Source: an uncultured Pseudomonadales bacterium (GTDB lineage: Bacteria; Pseudomonadota; Gammaproteobacteria; Pseudomonadales; Azotimanducaceae). Taken from it: a stretch of DNA of 64,000 bases. Positions 44,145 through 52,318 of this stretch are shown piece by piece. Each line of letters starts with the position of its first letter. The stretch's first letter is position 1. The position numbers and the translations under genes were made by a program. The stretch spans positions 124,001 to 188,000 of the forward strand of contig CATOTI010000003.1 of NCBI GenBank assembly GCA_951813295.1, in the 5' to 3' direction. The notes beneath the pieces were generated by a model. It did no database searches and was not told the DNA's origin. It saw only the letters and a program-made list of their open reading frames with translations.

Positions 44145-45179
44145 CTAGCTCCGTGCGATCAGCGTCTCGGCCCGCGCGATCAACCGGGGTACCTGAATCT
44201 CGAACGCATCCGAGGCCGGGTTCGACGCAGTCCCGGTTTTGTAGTTCACGTAGAGGCCTTCGAGGATGACGGCCAATTTCCACAGCGCCAACACGTGGTA
44301 CCAGTCGAAATCGTGCATCGAGCGGCCGCTACGTTCGGCATAACGCTCCGCAAGCTCGTCCCGACTCGCAAACCCTTCTAGTGCTGTGACCGGAAGCTCC
44401 ATGTCGTCGGTCGCGTCGTCCGGGCGTCCCCAGATGTGCATCAGCCAGCCGAGGTCGGCCAACGGATCACCGATCGTGGCCATTTCCCAATCGAAGACGC
44501 CTATCAACGTCGCCGGCCCGTCCGGCGCAAACATCACGTTGTCGAGTTTGAAGTCCCCGTGGACGACGGTGACGTCGGACGACGAGGGTTTGTTGGATGC
44601 CAGCCAGCCGGAGAGTGAAAGCAAACCCGGTAGATCGCGGACTTTGCCGACCGTCAGTTCGGCCTGGCTCGTCCAGCGCTTGAGTTGCCGATCGAGGTAG
44701 TTACCGCCCCGCGTCGTTAGGCCCACGGATTGCCAATCCACGGCATGGATCTCAGCCAGGGCATCGACCATCTCCAAACCGATACGCCGTCGATCATCCG
44801 GTGTATCGAGTGCTGCGGGCATCTCGTGGCGGATGACGTGGCCGACCTTTTTCTCCATCAGATAAAAGGGCGCGCCGATCACCTCCGTGTCTTCGCATAG
44901 GACAACAGGCTCCGGAACGCGTGCGGAGGTGCCGTGCAGTGCATCGAGATATCGAAATTCGCGCGCAACGTCATGGGCAGTCGGCAGGAGGGGACCGGGG
45001 GGCGGGCGTCGTAAGACGTAGGACGTGTCGCCCCGATGCACGAAGCACGTGACGTTCGAGAACCCCGCGATATGGGCTTCAACGGTGGCATTCGCGTGAC
45101 CGCCGAGCGCGCTGTCGAGATAGCTCGTCAGCTTGTCGGGATCGACGAGGTCATGAATCGAGGGCGTAGTATCAGTCAT
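44145..45179 (-). CDS. Phosphotransferase family protein (APH fold, ACAD10-like)
   Basis: The protein has 344 residues of the aminoglycoside phosphotransferase fold: FSNVTCFVHRGDTSYVLRRPPPG (nucleotide-binding part), VVHGDFKLDNVMF (catalytic HGDxxxxN, about 185-195) and GVFDWEMATIGDPLADLGWL (metal-binding DxD-like segment). These proteins often occur beside acyl-CoA dehydrogenases and resemble the kinase-like half of ACAD10/11, which phosphorylates hydroxyacyl-CoA substrates. The start overlaps the TIR gene stop by 8 bp, so the two are co-translated. Confidence 0.85.
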   Translation of the reverse strand: MTDTTPSIHDLVDPDKLTSYLDSALGGHANATVEAHIAGFSNVTCFVHRGDTSYVLRRPPPGPLLPTAHDVAREFRYLDALHGTSARVPEPVVLCEDTEVIGAPFYLMEKKVGHVIRHEMPAALDTPDDRRRIGLEMVDALAEIHAVDWQSVGLTTRGGNYLDRQLKRWTSQAELTVGKVRDLPGLLSLSGWLASNKPSSSDVTVVHGDFKLDNVMFAPDGPATLIGVFDWEMATIGDPLADLGWLMHIWGRPDDATDDMELPVTALEGFASRDELAERYAERSGRSMHDFDWYHVLALWKLAVILEGLYVNYKTGTASNPASDAFEIQVPRLIARAETLIARS

Positions 45180-45741
45180 GGCGGCGTGTCTTGATTGTCG
45201 CGCCGATCATAGGGCGCCCGGTCGGTTTTAGTCGCGCTCGAGGATAGCGTCCGATTTCCGGCAGCCAGTTCTGGATGAAGGCGAGTTGAGGTGGCCGAGG
45301 GTTGTGGTACTTCACGAAGACGAACTGGCTCGCGAACGCGACGAGCTTGCGACGGTACTCGTGCGCCTTTTCCTCGTACTTGAATACGGCCTGTACCGAC
45401 GACAGCGAAAGCTGCATCCCGTCTGGTAGCTCCGTTGGTTCGAGGTAAACCGTGATGATCGGCATCTCGCGATCGACGGCGAAATCGACCTCGCGGCGGC
45501 AGTGCGGGCGTTCGACTGAGGTCGGTGTCGCGAAGAAGAGAAAAAGAGAAGCACCCGCGATCGCCTTCGCGAGTTCGTCACGCCAAACCGAACCGGGCTC
45601 GATGCCTTCGTCATACCAGACGTTGAAACCCTGCTCGTGCAACCACGAAATCTCGGGGTAGACGATGTCCGCATCAGCGTGGGCGTAGCTGACGAAGATA
45701 TAGGCGGCATCGCCGACGTAGGCTGGGAAGGGTTTGTCCAA
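45172..45741 (-). CDS. TIR-domain protein
   Basis: The protein has 189 residues, essentially one TIR domain plus a 50-residue tail. IFVSYAHADADIVYPEISWL forms strand A and helix A. FNVWYDEGIEPGSVW is the BB-loop region, and the Glu in WRDELAKAI (E56) stands where the catalytic Glu of TIR NADases is found. FLFFATPTSVERPHCRREVD completes the core. In related gammaproteobacterial proteins this TIR type precedes adenylate-cyclase or TPR modules; here it stands alone. It could hydrolyse NAD+ or act as a signalling adaptor; neither is shown. Confidence 0.82.
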   Translation of the reverse strand: MDKPFPAYVGDAAYIFVSYAHADADIVYPEISWLHEQGFNVWYDEGIEPGSVWRDELAKAIAGASLFLFFATPTSVERPHCRREVDFAVDREMPIITVYLEPTELPDGMQLSLSSVQAVFKYEEKAHEYRRKLVAFASQFVFVKYHNPRPPQLAFIQNWLPEIGRYPRARLKPTGRPMIGATIKTRRHD

Positions 45742-45873
45742 ACGAGAAATAGCTCGTGCGCGAAGGGGGGATGCTGCCGCGACGGAGAAAGTGACGCAAA
45801 CCGCCGCCCTGGAATCGGGGATGGATCAAACCTAGGCTCAAGGTGGCGCTAGTGGCGATGAGGATAAGAAACG

Positions 45874-46257
45874 ATGTCGGCAGCTGAATTGGGTGACCCG
45901 CCGTACGTGAACCTCGTGACGTTTCGACGCTCGGGCGTTGGCGTGCAGACGCCGGTGTGGGGTGCTCTCGCGGACGGCGTCTATTACGTCTTCTCGGCGG
46001 GTAAGGCCGGCAAGATCAAGCGCTTGCGCAACAATCAGCGCGTCCAGCTCGCTGAATGCGACTTTGGTGGCAAGTTGCTCGGAGAATTTTTTGATGGGTC
46101 AGCGACGATCATTGCCGATCGTCAACACGAGAAACTCGCCCTTGCCGCGCTGCGACGTAAATATGGCTGGCGGATGTGGCTCGCCGATGTCGGCAGTGTT
46201 CTGACCGGCAAGATGAAGAAGCGGGCGTATCTGGCGATCGAACTCGATGCCGGTTGA
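45874..46257 (+). CDS. PPOX-class flavin/F420-type oxidoreductase (pyridoxamine-oxidase fold)
   Basis: The protein has 127 residues with the split-barrel fold: YVNLVTFRRSGVGVQTPVWG, then VYYVFSAGKAGKIKRLRNNQ, then QLAECDFGG. The pattern matches PPOX-class F420-dependent proteins. It is small and cytoplasmic and probably a homodimer with a flavin-like cofactor. The upstream gap to the divergent TIR gene (132 bp) should contain its promoter. Confidence 0.75.
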   Translation: MSAAELGDPPYVNLVTFRRSGVGVQTPVWGALADGVYYVFSAGKAGKIKRLRNNQRVQLAECDFGGKLLGEFFDGSATIIADRQHEKLALAALRRKYGWRMWLADVGSVLTGKMKKRAYLAIELDAG

Positions 46258-46297
46258 TGCTCGCAGGCTCCCAGATTTTCCGGCCCCCAAAACGAAT

Positions 46298-46325
46298 CGA
46301 GGCGACCCATTGCTGGGTCGCCTCG
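46298..46325. terminator. Strong palindromic hairpin (12-bp arms)
   Basis: A perfect inverted repeat CGAGGCGACCCA / TGGGTCGCCTCG with the loop TTGC lies 41 bp after the PPOX gene. Read on the minus strand it is followed by ATTCGTTTT, a weak T tract, so it could end the minus-strand small transcript described below as well as the PPOX gene. The same arms, translated, give open frames on both sides, so it may also belong to a dispersed palindromic element. Confidence 0.65.
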
Positions 46326-46408
46326 AAATTGCGTGGGACTGCTTTTAAGTCCGACCCTTCCAGAAACTGGACAGCGTCGTTAGCCCCTCTTAGTCGATGA
46401 CTAAGGAG

Positions 46409-46441
46409 TTAGGACTTAAGTCCCTCCACAATCAAATCCAC
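46409..46441 (-). CDS. Tiny 10-codon ORF with near-ideal Shine-Dalgarno
   Basis: The ORF GTG...TAA would encode MDLIVEGLKS. AGGAGG stands six bases before the GTG, and the match to the universal 16S 3' tail complement covers 13 bases (46443-46455). The ORF ends inside the palindrome GGACTTAAGTCC. Whether the peptide is made, or whether ribosome loading merely controls the downstream hairpins, cannot be told from the sequence. Confidence 0.35.
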   Translation of the reverse strand: MDLIVEGLKS

Positions 46442-46442
46442 T

Positions 46443-46455
46443 GATCACCTCCTTA
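46443..46455 (-). promoter_or_regulatory. Extended Shine-Dalgarno, perfect complement of the 16S rRNA 3' tail
   Basis: The minus strand reads TAAGGAGGTGATC, fully complementary to the 3' end of bacterial 16S rRNA (GATCACCTCCTTA). Matches this long are rare; most ribosome binding sites in this window match four to eight bases. It lies in front of the 10-codon ORF. Confidence 0.7.
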
Positions 46456-46607
46456 ATTATCTGTTGAACATGGCGTCGCACTATACGCTCCTTGGCGCCG
46501 TGGGCAACACGTAATCGACGAGTACGTCGAAGGCGCTTTTGCCGCTCGATGACGCATGCTCGAAAGCCGCTCGACTATCATGTCCGCGACGAACATCAAG
46601 GACATCG

Positions 46608-47321
46608 ATGCGCTTCTCCTGGGTCGACGATGTCGGGCGAAACGAACCCATCGACGTGGCCGTCGCGTTCAATCCGCGACGCCGCACACGTATGGGGATT
46701 TCGTTCGATCAGGACGGCACTCTGCTGGTCGACGCGCCAGTCGGGACGACGGCCGCGGAAGTTCGTGCCGTTCTCGAAGCGCACGGTCGTTGGCTACGTT
46801 ACAAAGCCCGATCCGCGCCCGACGAGGCCGCGACGTGGTTCCCCAAGGTTTACGAGGACGGCGTGATTCTTTTCTATCGCGGTAGCGCATTGACGTTGAC
46901 GACGGAGCGTCGCCGTCGGGTGGTCGTCGATGGGTCGTCGCTTCGTGCGCCACTCGAGAATACGAAGTCGGCCATCTGGGACTGGTACGGTGACGTGGCC
47001 GGCAAAGCGTTACCGCGTCGCGTCGCGGAACTTTCTGACGGACTACCCTGGATCGATGAATCGCCGCCTGTGCGGACCCGCTTCATGAAATCGCGGTGGG
47101 GTAGTTGTTCGGGTACGGGTCGGGTCTCGCTCAACAACCATCTGATCAAACTGCCGAGCGAGTTGGTCGACTACGTGATCGTTCATGAACTCTGCCACTT
47201 GCAATACATGAACCACGGACCACGCTTCTATCAGCTACTCGACCTATACCTCCCCGACTGGAAGGAGCGTCAGACGTCGATGCGCCACCACACGCCCCTG
47301 CTGGCCGAAACACCGCCGTGA
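46608..47321 (+). CDS. YgjP-like (DUF45) zinc metallopeptidase
   Basis: The protein has 237 residues from ATG 46608, with AAGGA shortly upstream; an earlier in-frame ATG would add 23 residues without homology. The C-terminal half carries the family motif: RTRFMKSRWGSCSGTGRVSL, then the zinc site VIVHELCHLQYMNHG (H193, E194, H197; third His about 203). These SprT-like gluzincins are widespread cytoplasmic proteins of uncertain substrate. The stop overlaps the GTG start of the next gene (GTGA). Confidence 0.87.
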   Translation: MRFSWVDDVGRNEPIDVAVAFNPRRRTRMGISFDQDGTLLVDAPVGTTAAEVRAVLEAHGRWLRYKARSAPDEAATWFPKVYEDGVILFYRGSALTLTTERRRRVVVDGSSLRAPLENTKSAIWDWYGDVAGKALPRRVAELSDGLPWIDESPPVRTRFMKSRWGSCSGTGRVSLNNHLIKLPSELVDYVIVHELCHLQYMNHGPRFYQLLDLYLPDWKERQTSMRHHTPLLAETPP

Positions 47322-48628
47322 AGCGTTACGCGATCGTCGGCACGGGCGGGCGGCATGCGATGTATCGCAATGCGATCGTCGAGCGGTTCAACAATCGTGC
47401 ATCCCTCGTGGCACTTCTCGATTCCAATGCCGGCCGACTCCAACTCGCGGCGAAGCGGGCGGGGAGCTACGCCGAGCGAATCGAGACGTTCGAGGCGTCG
47501 GATAACGAGGCGGCGGCATTCGATGCAATGGTCGAAGAGACCTCGCCGGACGTGGTGATCGTGACTTCGATGGACTCGACTCACGACCGCTACATCTGCC
47601 GAGCGCTCGAACGTTGCGACGTCATTACAGAGAAACCGCTCACGACGGACGCCGTCAAGCTGCAGCGGATTCTCGATACGTGTGAATCGACGGGCCGTCG
47701 GGTGACGGTCGCGTTCAACTACCGTTACTCGCCGGTGCGGGCTCAGCTCAAGGAACTCCTACTCGCGGGCACCATCGGGGAGGTGACCGCCGTCGATTTC
47801 CAGTGGATGCTCGACACCCGTCACGGCGCCGACTATTTCCGCCGCTGGCATCGCAAGAAGGAGAATTCCGGCGGGTTACTGGTGCACAAGGCAACGCATC
47901 ATTTCGACCTCGTGAACTGGTGGCTCGCCGACGTGCCCGATGAAGTGACTGCCGTCGGTGAGCGAAGGTTCTACCGGCCCGAACAAGCTGTCGCCCTGGG
48001 GCTCGCGCATCCAGGGTCTCGCTGCACCGGCTGTGCTGAGTCTTCCAATTGTGCGTTCTTTCTCGATCTCGATCGCTTTGACGCCATGCGGCGGCTCTAT
48101 CGTGAGAACGAGGCGTACGACGACTATTTTCGCGATCGATGCGTGTTTTCCGATGCGATCGACATCGAGGACACGATGCACGTGCGGGTCCGGTATTCGC
48201 GCGGTGCACGGCTCAACTATTCGCTCATCGCGTATGCGCCGTGGGAGGGGTATCGCATCTCGTTCACCGGGACGCGCGGGCGTATCGAGCACGATGTCCG
48301 CGAGTCGTCGCCTGCGGGCGAGGCCACCCTGGAGGGCGAGTCGCTTGGCGCGACGCTCAAGGTGTACCCGCATTTCGAAGCGCCGTGGGTCGTCGAGCCG
48401 CAAGCCGCAAGTGGCGGACACGGCGGCGGTGATGCGTTGCTGCTCGACGATGTCTTCAACGATGACGGACGTGCTGATCCATTACGCCGCGCGGCGGACA
48501 TCCGTTCGGGCGCGTGGTCGATCCTGGTCGGAATCGCCGCGAATCGCTCGATCGAGCGCAACGTGGCGGTGCGACCTGACGAGCTCGTCCGCGGCTTGTC
48601 CGTCCCGCCCGCCTTAGCGCTCGAGTAG
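47318..48628 (+). CDS. Gfo/Idh/MocA family oxidoreductase
   Basis: The protein has 436 residues from GTG 47318. The Rossmann start is RYAIVGTGGRHAMY, followed by VTSMDSTHDRYI, and the consensus EKP motif appears in CDVITEKPLTTD. The C-terminal alpha/beta domain includes GGLLVHKATHHFDLVNWWLAD, which holds the catalytic-region His. A Cys-containing insert (RCTGCAESSNCAFF) is unusual and could bind metal. Members oxidise or reduce sugars and cyclitols with NAD(P). Confidence 0.88.
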   Translation: MKRYAIVGTGGRHAMYRNAIVERFNNRASLVALLDSNAGRLQLAAKRAGSYAERIETFEASDNEAAAFDAMVEETSPDVVIVTSMDSTHDRYICRALERCDVITEKPLTTDAVKLQRILDTCESTGRRVTVAFNYRYSPVRAQLKELLLAGTIGEVTAVDFQWMLDTRHGADYFRRWHRKKENSGGLLVHKATHHFDLVNWWLADVPDEVTAVGERRFYRPEQAVALGLAHPGSRCTGCAESSNCAFFLDLDRFDAMRRLYRENEAYDDYFRDRCVFSDAIDIEDTMHVRVRYSRGARLNYSLIAYAPWEGYRISFTGTRGRIEHDVRESSPAGEATLEGESLGATLKVYPHFEAPWVVEPQAASGGHGGGDALLLDDVFNDDGRADPLRRAADIRSGAWSILVGIAANRSIERNVAVRPDELVRGLSVPPALALE

Positions 48629-48702
48629 GAGCGATTCACATCGCTTGAGTGCGAGAGCGTATTCCGTATAGTCGCCGGTCCTCATCACACCGGACGGTCC
48701 GA

Positions 48703-49017
48703 ATGCCCACGGTCTATTTCGAAACGCTCGATGGCGACGTCGTCGCCGTGAACGCCGATGCAGGCGACATCCTGATGGAAGTCGCTCGCGCGGAAGGCAT
48801 CGACGGGATCGACGCCGAGTGTGGTGGTGGCTGTGCTTGCGCGACGTGCCATGTGCACGTCGACGTCGACTGGATCGAGGCCGTCGGTCCGGCGCCAGAA
48901 ATCGAGCGCGACATGATCGAGTTCGACGGCGCAGTTGCGCCGACGAGTCGGTTGTCCTGCCAGATCGAGGTGACCGATGCGATGGAAGGCCTGAAGGTCA
49001 AAGTCGTCGGCCGCTGA
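48703..49017 (+). CDS. 2Fe-2S ferredoxin (adrenodoxin/putidaredoxin type)
   Basis: The protein has 104 residues from ATG 48703. Cluster ligands are C40, C46, C49 (C-x5-C-x2-C inside ECGGGCACATC) and C86 (RLSCQI). The fold and the ETLDGDVVAVNADAGDILME start match vertebrate-type ferredoxins that deliver electrons to P450 or ring-hydroxylating systems. No P450 is in the window, so the partner must lie elsewhere. Confidence 0.9.
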   Translation: MPTVYFETLDGDVVAVNADAGDILMEVARAEGIDGIDAECGGGCACATCHVHVDVDWIEAVGPAPEIERDMIEFDGAVAPTSRLSCQIEVTDAMEGLKVKVVGR

Positions 49018-49066
49018 CTCGTCAACCCAAGAGACGCGATACATCAGACACACAAGGAGAACTCGC

Positions 49067-50452
49067 GTGGCGATCGACGCACCTGAGATCATCCGACAGC
49101 CCGTTTCCGTCACGCGAAAGATGTCGGCCTCGTTGCCGGAGTTGCGTGCGATAGCACAAGCGAACGGGTTGACGATTCACCATCTGGGTGCCGGCTACCC
49201 GAATCCCGAGGTAACGGACCCGCGCGGCTTCATCGCCCACGAACAGGCGTTCTTCGAGCACCTGCGTGAACGGCAAGGCCTCAACGACCCGGAAGCACTG
49301 CCGGAGTTTCTGCGCGAGTCCTACAACTATACCGATACGCTGGGGCCCGCGAGCCCACGCGAAGCATTTGCGGCGGTCTACGGCGCCGACTGGGGCGTCG
49401 ACATGGCGCCGGAGCTCTTGCTGCCGACGGTCGGGGCAACCGGCGGGATCAGCCTCGTTTGTTCGCTCTTCGAGCGCCCCGGGACGCCGGTCGCGTACAT
49501 CACGGACGCACCGACCTATGCGGGGTTCCTCGCCCGCGCCACACTCTGTCAGCACGCGCGCATCTACAGCGTCGATCTCGACGACGAAGGCCCCGATCTT
49601 GGCCAGTTCCGCGCCGCGATCGAGCAAGCGCGCGCCGACGGGTATCGGGTGGGCTGCTATTACACGATCCCGGACGGCCACAACCCGGCCGGTTTTTCGT
49701 TTTCGGGCCCGCGCCGCGAGGCCATTCTCGAGATTGCGCGTGAAGAAGGCATCCTGATCGTCGAAGACGCACCGTACGTCTACATCAGCTATGCCGCGGC
49801 CGAGGATCGCCCGGCGCCGTTCTTCGCGATGGATCCGAGCCAGACCGTTCACCTCTTCACGGGCTCGAAGATCGGCTTGCCCGGTCCGCGGATCGGTTTC
49901 ATCTATACCGAAGCCGAACTCGCCATCCGCGACGGGGAGAAGGTCGCGTTACTCGACCTGCTACTGACCGAAGCAGCCGCCGACGTGCTCTTTCAGAACC
50001 CGCAAGCGCTCTGGTCGTTCGAGTCGCTCCTCGTCGACGAGAACTTCGAACGGCGCGAATCGCTGTGGCCGGTTGCTGAAAAGAAGCTCGATGTCTATCG
50101 CGAAAATCGCCGCATTCTGCTTGATGGACTCGACGCTGAGCTTGTCGCGTATCGCGACCGGGTGTCGTGGACCGTGCCGGAAGCCGGTTTTTTCTCGGTG
50201 TTCACCTTCCACGACGACTCGATCGTCACAGACGACGATTTCATCGCTAAGCTCGTTGCCGAACACGGTGTCGTCGTCATCCCGATGTACGGCTTCTATC
50301 CCGCTGACGCACTCGAGCGGAACCCGCGCGCGGGACTCGATCAGTTGCGCCTTTCGTTCGGCTTCACCGAGCGCACTGGGGACGAGCGGGTCAAGGACCT
50401 GACGGAAGCCGTCGAGGCGTTCGGGCGGGCGATTGAGGCCATTCTTCCATGA
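49067..50452 (+). CDS. PLP-dependent aminotransferase (fold type I, class I/II)
   Basis: The protein has 461 residues from GTG 49067, with AAGGAG upstream. Characteristic parts are LLPTVGATGGISLVCSLFER, the cofactor pocket in YYTIPDGHNPAGFSFS, and IVEDAPYVYISY. The Schiff-base Lys is K268 in TGSKIGLPGPRIGF, and RLSFGFTE near the C-terminus binds the carboxylate. It looks like the MocR-tail/alpha-aminoadipate-like aminotransferases. The specific amino acid is unknown. The next gene begins 10 bp downstream. Confidence 0.85.
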   Translation: MAIDAPEIIRQPVSVTRKMSASLPELRAIAQANGLTIHHLGAGYPNPEVTDPRGFIAHEQAFFEHLRERQGLNDPEALPEFLRESYNYTDTLGPASPREAFAAVYGADWGVDMAPELLLPTVGATGGISLVCSLFERPGTPVAYITDAPTYAGFLARATLCQHARIYSVDLDDEGPDLGQFRAAIEQARADGYRVGCYYTIPDGHNPAGFSFSGPRREAILEIAREEGILIVEDAPYVYISYAAAEDRPAPFFAMDPSQTVHLFTGSKIGLPGPRIGFIYTEAELAIRDGEKVALLDLLLTEAAADVLFQNPQALWSFESLLVDENFERRESLWPVAEKKLDVYRENRRILLDGLDAELVAYRDRVSWTVPEAGFFSVFTFHDDSIVTDDDFIAKLVAEHGVVVIPMYGFYPADALERNPRAGLDQLRLSFGFTERTGDERVKDLTEAVEAFGRAIEAILP

Positions 50453-50462
50453 GGGCTTCTCG

Positions 50463-51365
50463 ATGACGCGGACAATCCTCGTGACTGGCGCGACCGGTCG
50501 GCTCGGGTCGCTCGTGGTCGATCGACTACTTACGATGGAAGACGTTCGGGTTCGCGTGATGCTCCGTCAGGCGAGAATGGACGAGGGCGCGTTCGCCGCG
50601 AGCGACGTAGAAGCCGTGCACGGTGATCTCGACCAACCGGAGACGCTCAACAGCGCGCTCGAGGGGGTCGCCGGGATATTTCAGGTCTCGCCGGTCCACC
50701 CGGACATGGTCCAACGCGAAACGAACCTGATTGCTGCCGCGGCCGAGACTGTGCCCGATGCGAAGATCGTCAAGATATCGGGGCTTGCGACGCGCGAAGA
50801 TTCGTTCGTCGACAGCGGACGATGGCACGCCGAGATCGAGGCGGGTTTCCGTGCCCACGGACTGAACGCGACCTGCCTGCGGCCGAACTTCTTCATGCAG
50901 AACCTCGCGTTCCAGGCGGGCGCCGTTCGGGAGTCGGGGGAGATCCGATCAGCCGTTGCCGATGCACGGATTGCGATGGTCGACACGCGCGACATCGCCG
51001 ACGTGGCGGTTAGCGTTCTCATGCATGAGACGCCGATCGATGGCCAGTCGGTGGGCCTGACGACGGGGCGTAGCTGCGACTACGACGAACTGGCCACGGT
51101 CTTTGCTGCCGCTTTCGAACGGTCCGTTTCTTATCGTCGTCAGAGCGACGATGATCTACGCGTCGTGCTCGAGAAGGGTGGTCAGCCCGACTGGCACATC
51201 CGGATCATTCTCGCGTTCAACGAGGCGTTTCGTCGTGGCTGGGGCGCTGAGGTGACCGATCACGTCGAAGCGGTGCTCGGCCGCCCCGCACGATCTCTCG
51301 AGAGCTTTGTGGCGGAACTTGCGGCCGGCGCCAAACCGGGTGGCGCCGACCCCTTTCCGAGTTAG
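50463..51365 (+). CDS. NmrA-like/atypical SDR NAD(P)-binding protein
   Basis: The protein has 300 residues from ATG 50463. The N-terminal ILVTGATGRLGSLVVDRL is the GxxGxxG nucleotide-binding motif of atypical SDRs. HGDLDQPETLNSALEGVAGI and KIVKISGLATREDSF follow as in NmrA/azoreductase-like proteins, and NATCLRPNFFMQNLAF replaces the usual YxxxK region. It may be a redox sensor or a quinone/ketone reductase. It overlaps the convergent COQ4-like gene by 4 bp. Confidence 0.85.
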   Translation: MTRTILVTGATGRLGSLVVDRLLTMEDVRVRVMLRQARMDEGAFAASDVEAVHGDLDQPETLNSALEGVAGIFQVSPVHPDMVQRETNLIAAAAETVPDAKIVKISGLATREDSFVDSGRWHAEIEAGFRAHGLNATCLRPNFFMQNLAFQAGAVRESGEIRSAVADARIAMVDTRDIADVAVSVLMHETPIDGQSVGLTTGRSCDYDELATVFAAAFERSVSYRRQSDDDLRVVLEKGGQPDWHIRIILAFNEAFRRGWGAEVTDHVEAVLGRPARSLESFVAELAAGAKPGGADPFPS

Positions 51366-52102
51366 GCGGGATTGGCGGCGAGGTACTCGAGCTTCGCGCT
51401 TCGGTACGTTTTGGGTTCTGGGATCGCGAGAATCCGACGCACGTCGTCGATTGGTAAGGGCAAAAGCCTTTCCCAATCTTCGGCGGGTAGCCACGATGCG
51501 CGGCGGCCATCCTGGAATGCACCCCAGACGATCGAGACGATTCGGTTGCCGAAGAATTCGCGGAACTGATACATCCCGGCGAGCACGATCAGACCAACGC
51601 CTCGATTGCGCATCTGTGCATAGGTGAAGGCGAGCAAACACAACTCACCGAGTTCGTCGCGGCCGTATTGCGTGAGGGTGTGCCAGAGGTCGTGCTGATC
51701 GCGAATGCGATCGCCGAAGCGAACGAAGTTCGGATCGAGGTCTTCGACGGACGCATCCGCATTGGCGCTCGCTTCGACCAGTCCGTCCGCCGAGAGTGAT
51801 TCGCCGTAGATGAAGTCGTAGTACCGACGGCCGAACGATCCCGCCGGGAGCGCGCGTAACGTTTCGCGATCGCGCAGCACGTCGATCAGATCGTGATCGC
51901 GGGAGAGAATTTGCTTGGCCGACGGCGTCGTCATGAATCGGCGATAGGCCTTCACGAGCGATGGCCCGGAGAGGGCGCGGATCACTTCGAACACCTTGGG
52001 CGTGTCTTCGGGGTTGGCGATCAGTTCACGTAGTGCCTTGAATGCGACGCGCGGTTGCATCCGTTGTTGGCGGTAGGCGTTCTTCATGTCTCTGCGGCTC
52101 AA
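51362..52102 (-). CDS. COQ4-like ubiquinone biosynthesis protein
   Basis: The protein has 246 residues. The metal motif HDxxH-x11-E is seen as HDLWHTLTQYGRDELGE (H137, D138, H141, E153). PKVFEVIRALSGPSLVKAYR and FIYGESLSADGL support the family. COQ4 supports coenzyme Q head-group modification, recently associated with C1 decarboxylation/hydroxylation in eukaryotes; the bacterial role is less clear. Internal ATG 52087 is an alternative start. It is divergent from a TetR gene with an operator-like palindrome in the gap. Confidence 0.83.
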   Translation of the reverse strand: MSRRDMKNAYRQQRMQPRVAFKALRELIANPEDTPKVFEVIRALSGPSLVKAYRRFMTTPSAKQILSRDHDLIDVLRDRETLRALPAGSFGRRYYDFIYGESLSADGLVEASANADASVEDLDPNFVRFGDRIRDQHDLWHTLTQYGRDELGELCLLAFTYAQMRNRGVGLIVLAGMYQFREFFGNRIVSIVWGAFQDGRRASWLPAEDWERLLPLPIDDVRRILAIPEPKTYRSAKLEYLAANPA

Positions 52103-52203
52103 TGCTTTCCTCGCGGATTATATGGAAGTAGTGCGCGCGTCCGCGCGCGACGCCGCGTTATGGCTGGCGACGAGCGCTTCCCGCGGCTCGGCAGGATTCT
52201 ATT

Positions 52204-52227
52204 CTTATCAACATTAATGTCAATAAG
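52204..52227. promoter_or_regulatory. 24-bp palindromic operator candidate
   Basis: The sequence CTTAT-CA-ACATTAATGT-CA-ATAAG has matching arms around a perfect ACATTAATGT core and is AT-rich in a GC-rich setting. It lies in the 216-bp gap between the divergent COQ4-like and TetR genes, at the place expected for an autoregulatory TetR operator. Confidence 0.5.
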
Positions 52228-52318
52228 GGCGGCGGGCGAATCGATAGTTAAGGCGGACCTCGTCCTTTTATGGAATAGAATGATCGGTTCCGTTGATTGA
52301 CGTTCCAGGTGGAAAGCC

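Larger units (their letters stand above)
46290..46507 (-). ncRNA. Candidate small transcription unit: promoter, tiny ORF, hairpins, terminator
   Basis: On the minus strand a sigma70-like pair TTGCCC (46507-46502) and TATAGT (46485-46480) is separated by 16 bases. About 30 bases later comes a 13-base perfect Shine-Dalgarno sequence, then a 10-codon ORF. Further on are a palindrome GGACTTAAGTCC (46412-46423), a hairpin CTTAGTC/GACTAAG (46389-46405), a hairpin GGACT/AGTCC (46336-46352) and the 12-bp terminator-like hairpin. The order is that of a complete short transcript of about 180 nt. It might be a regulatory RNA, an attenuator-like leader or a mobile palindromic repeat. No homologous RNA family was recognised. 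Confidence 0.4.

Noticed and set aside
46443..46455. Possible 3' end of a 16S rRNA gene on the plus strand (GATCACCTCCTTA).
   Set aside because: The preceding bases do not resemble 16S rRNA helix 45 and there is no other rRNA sequence nearby; it is better read as a long Shine-Dalgarno on the minus strand.
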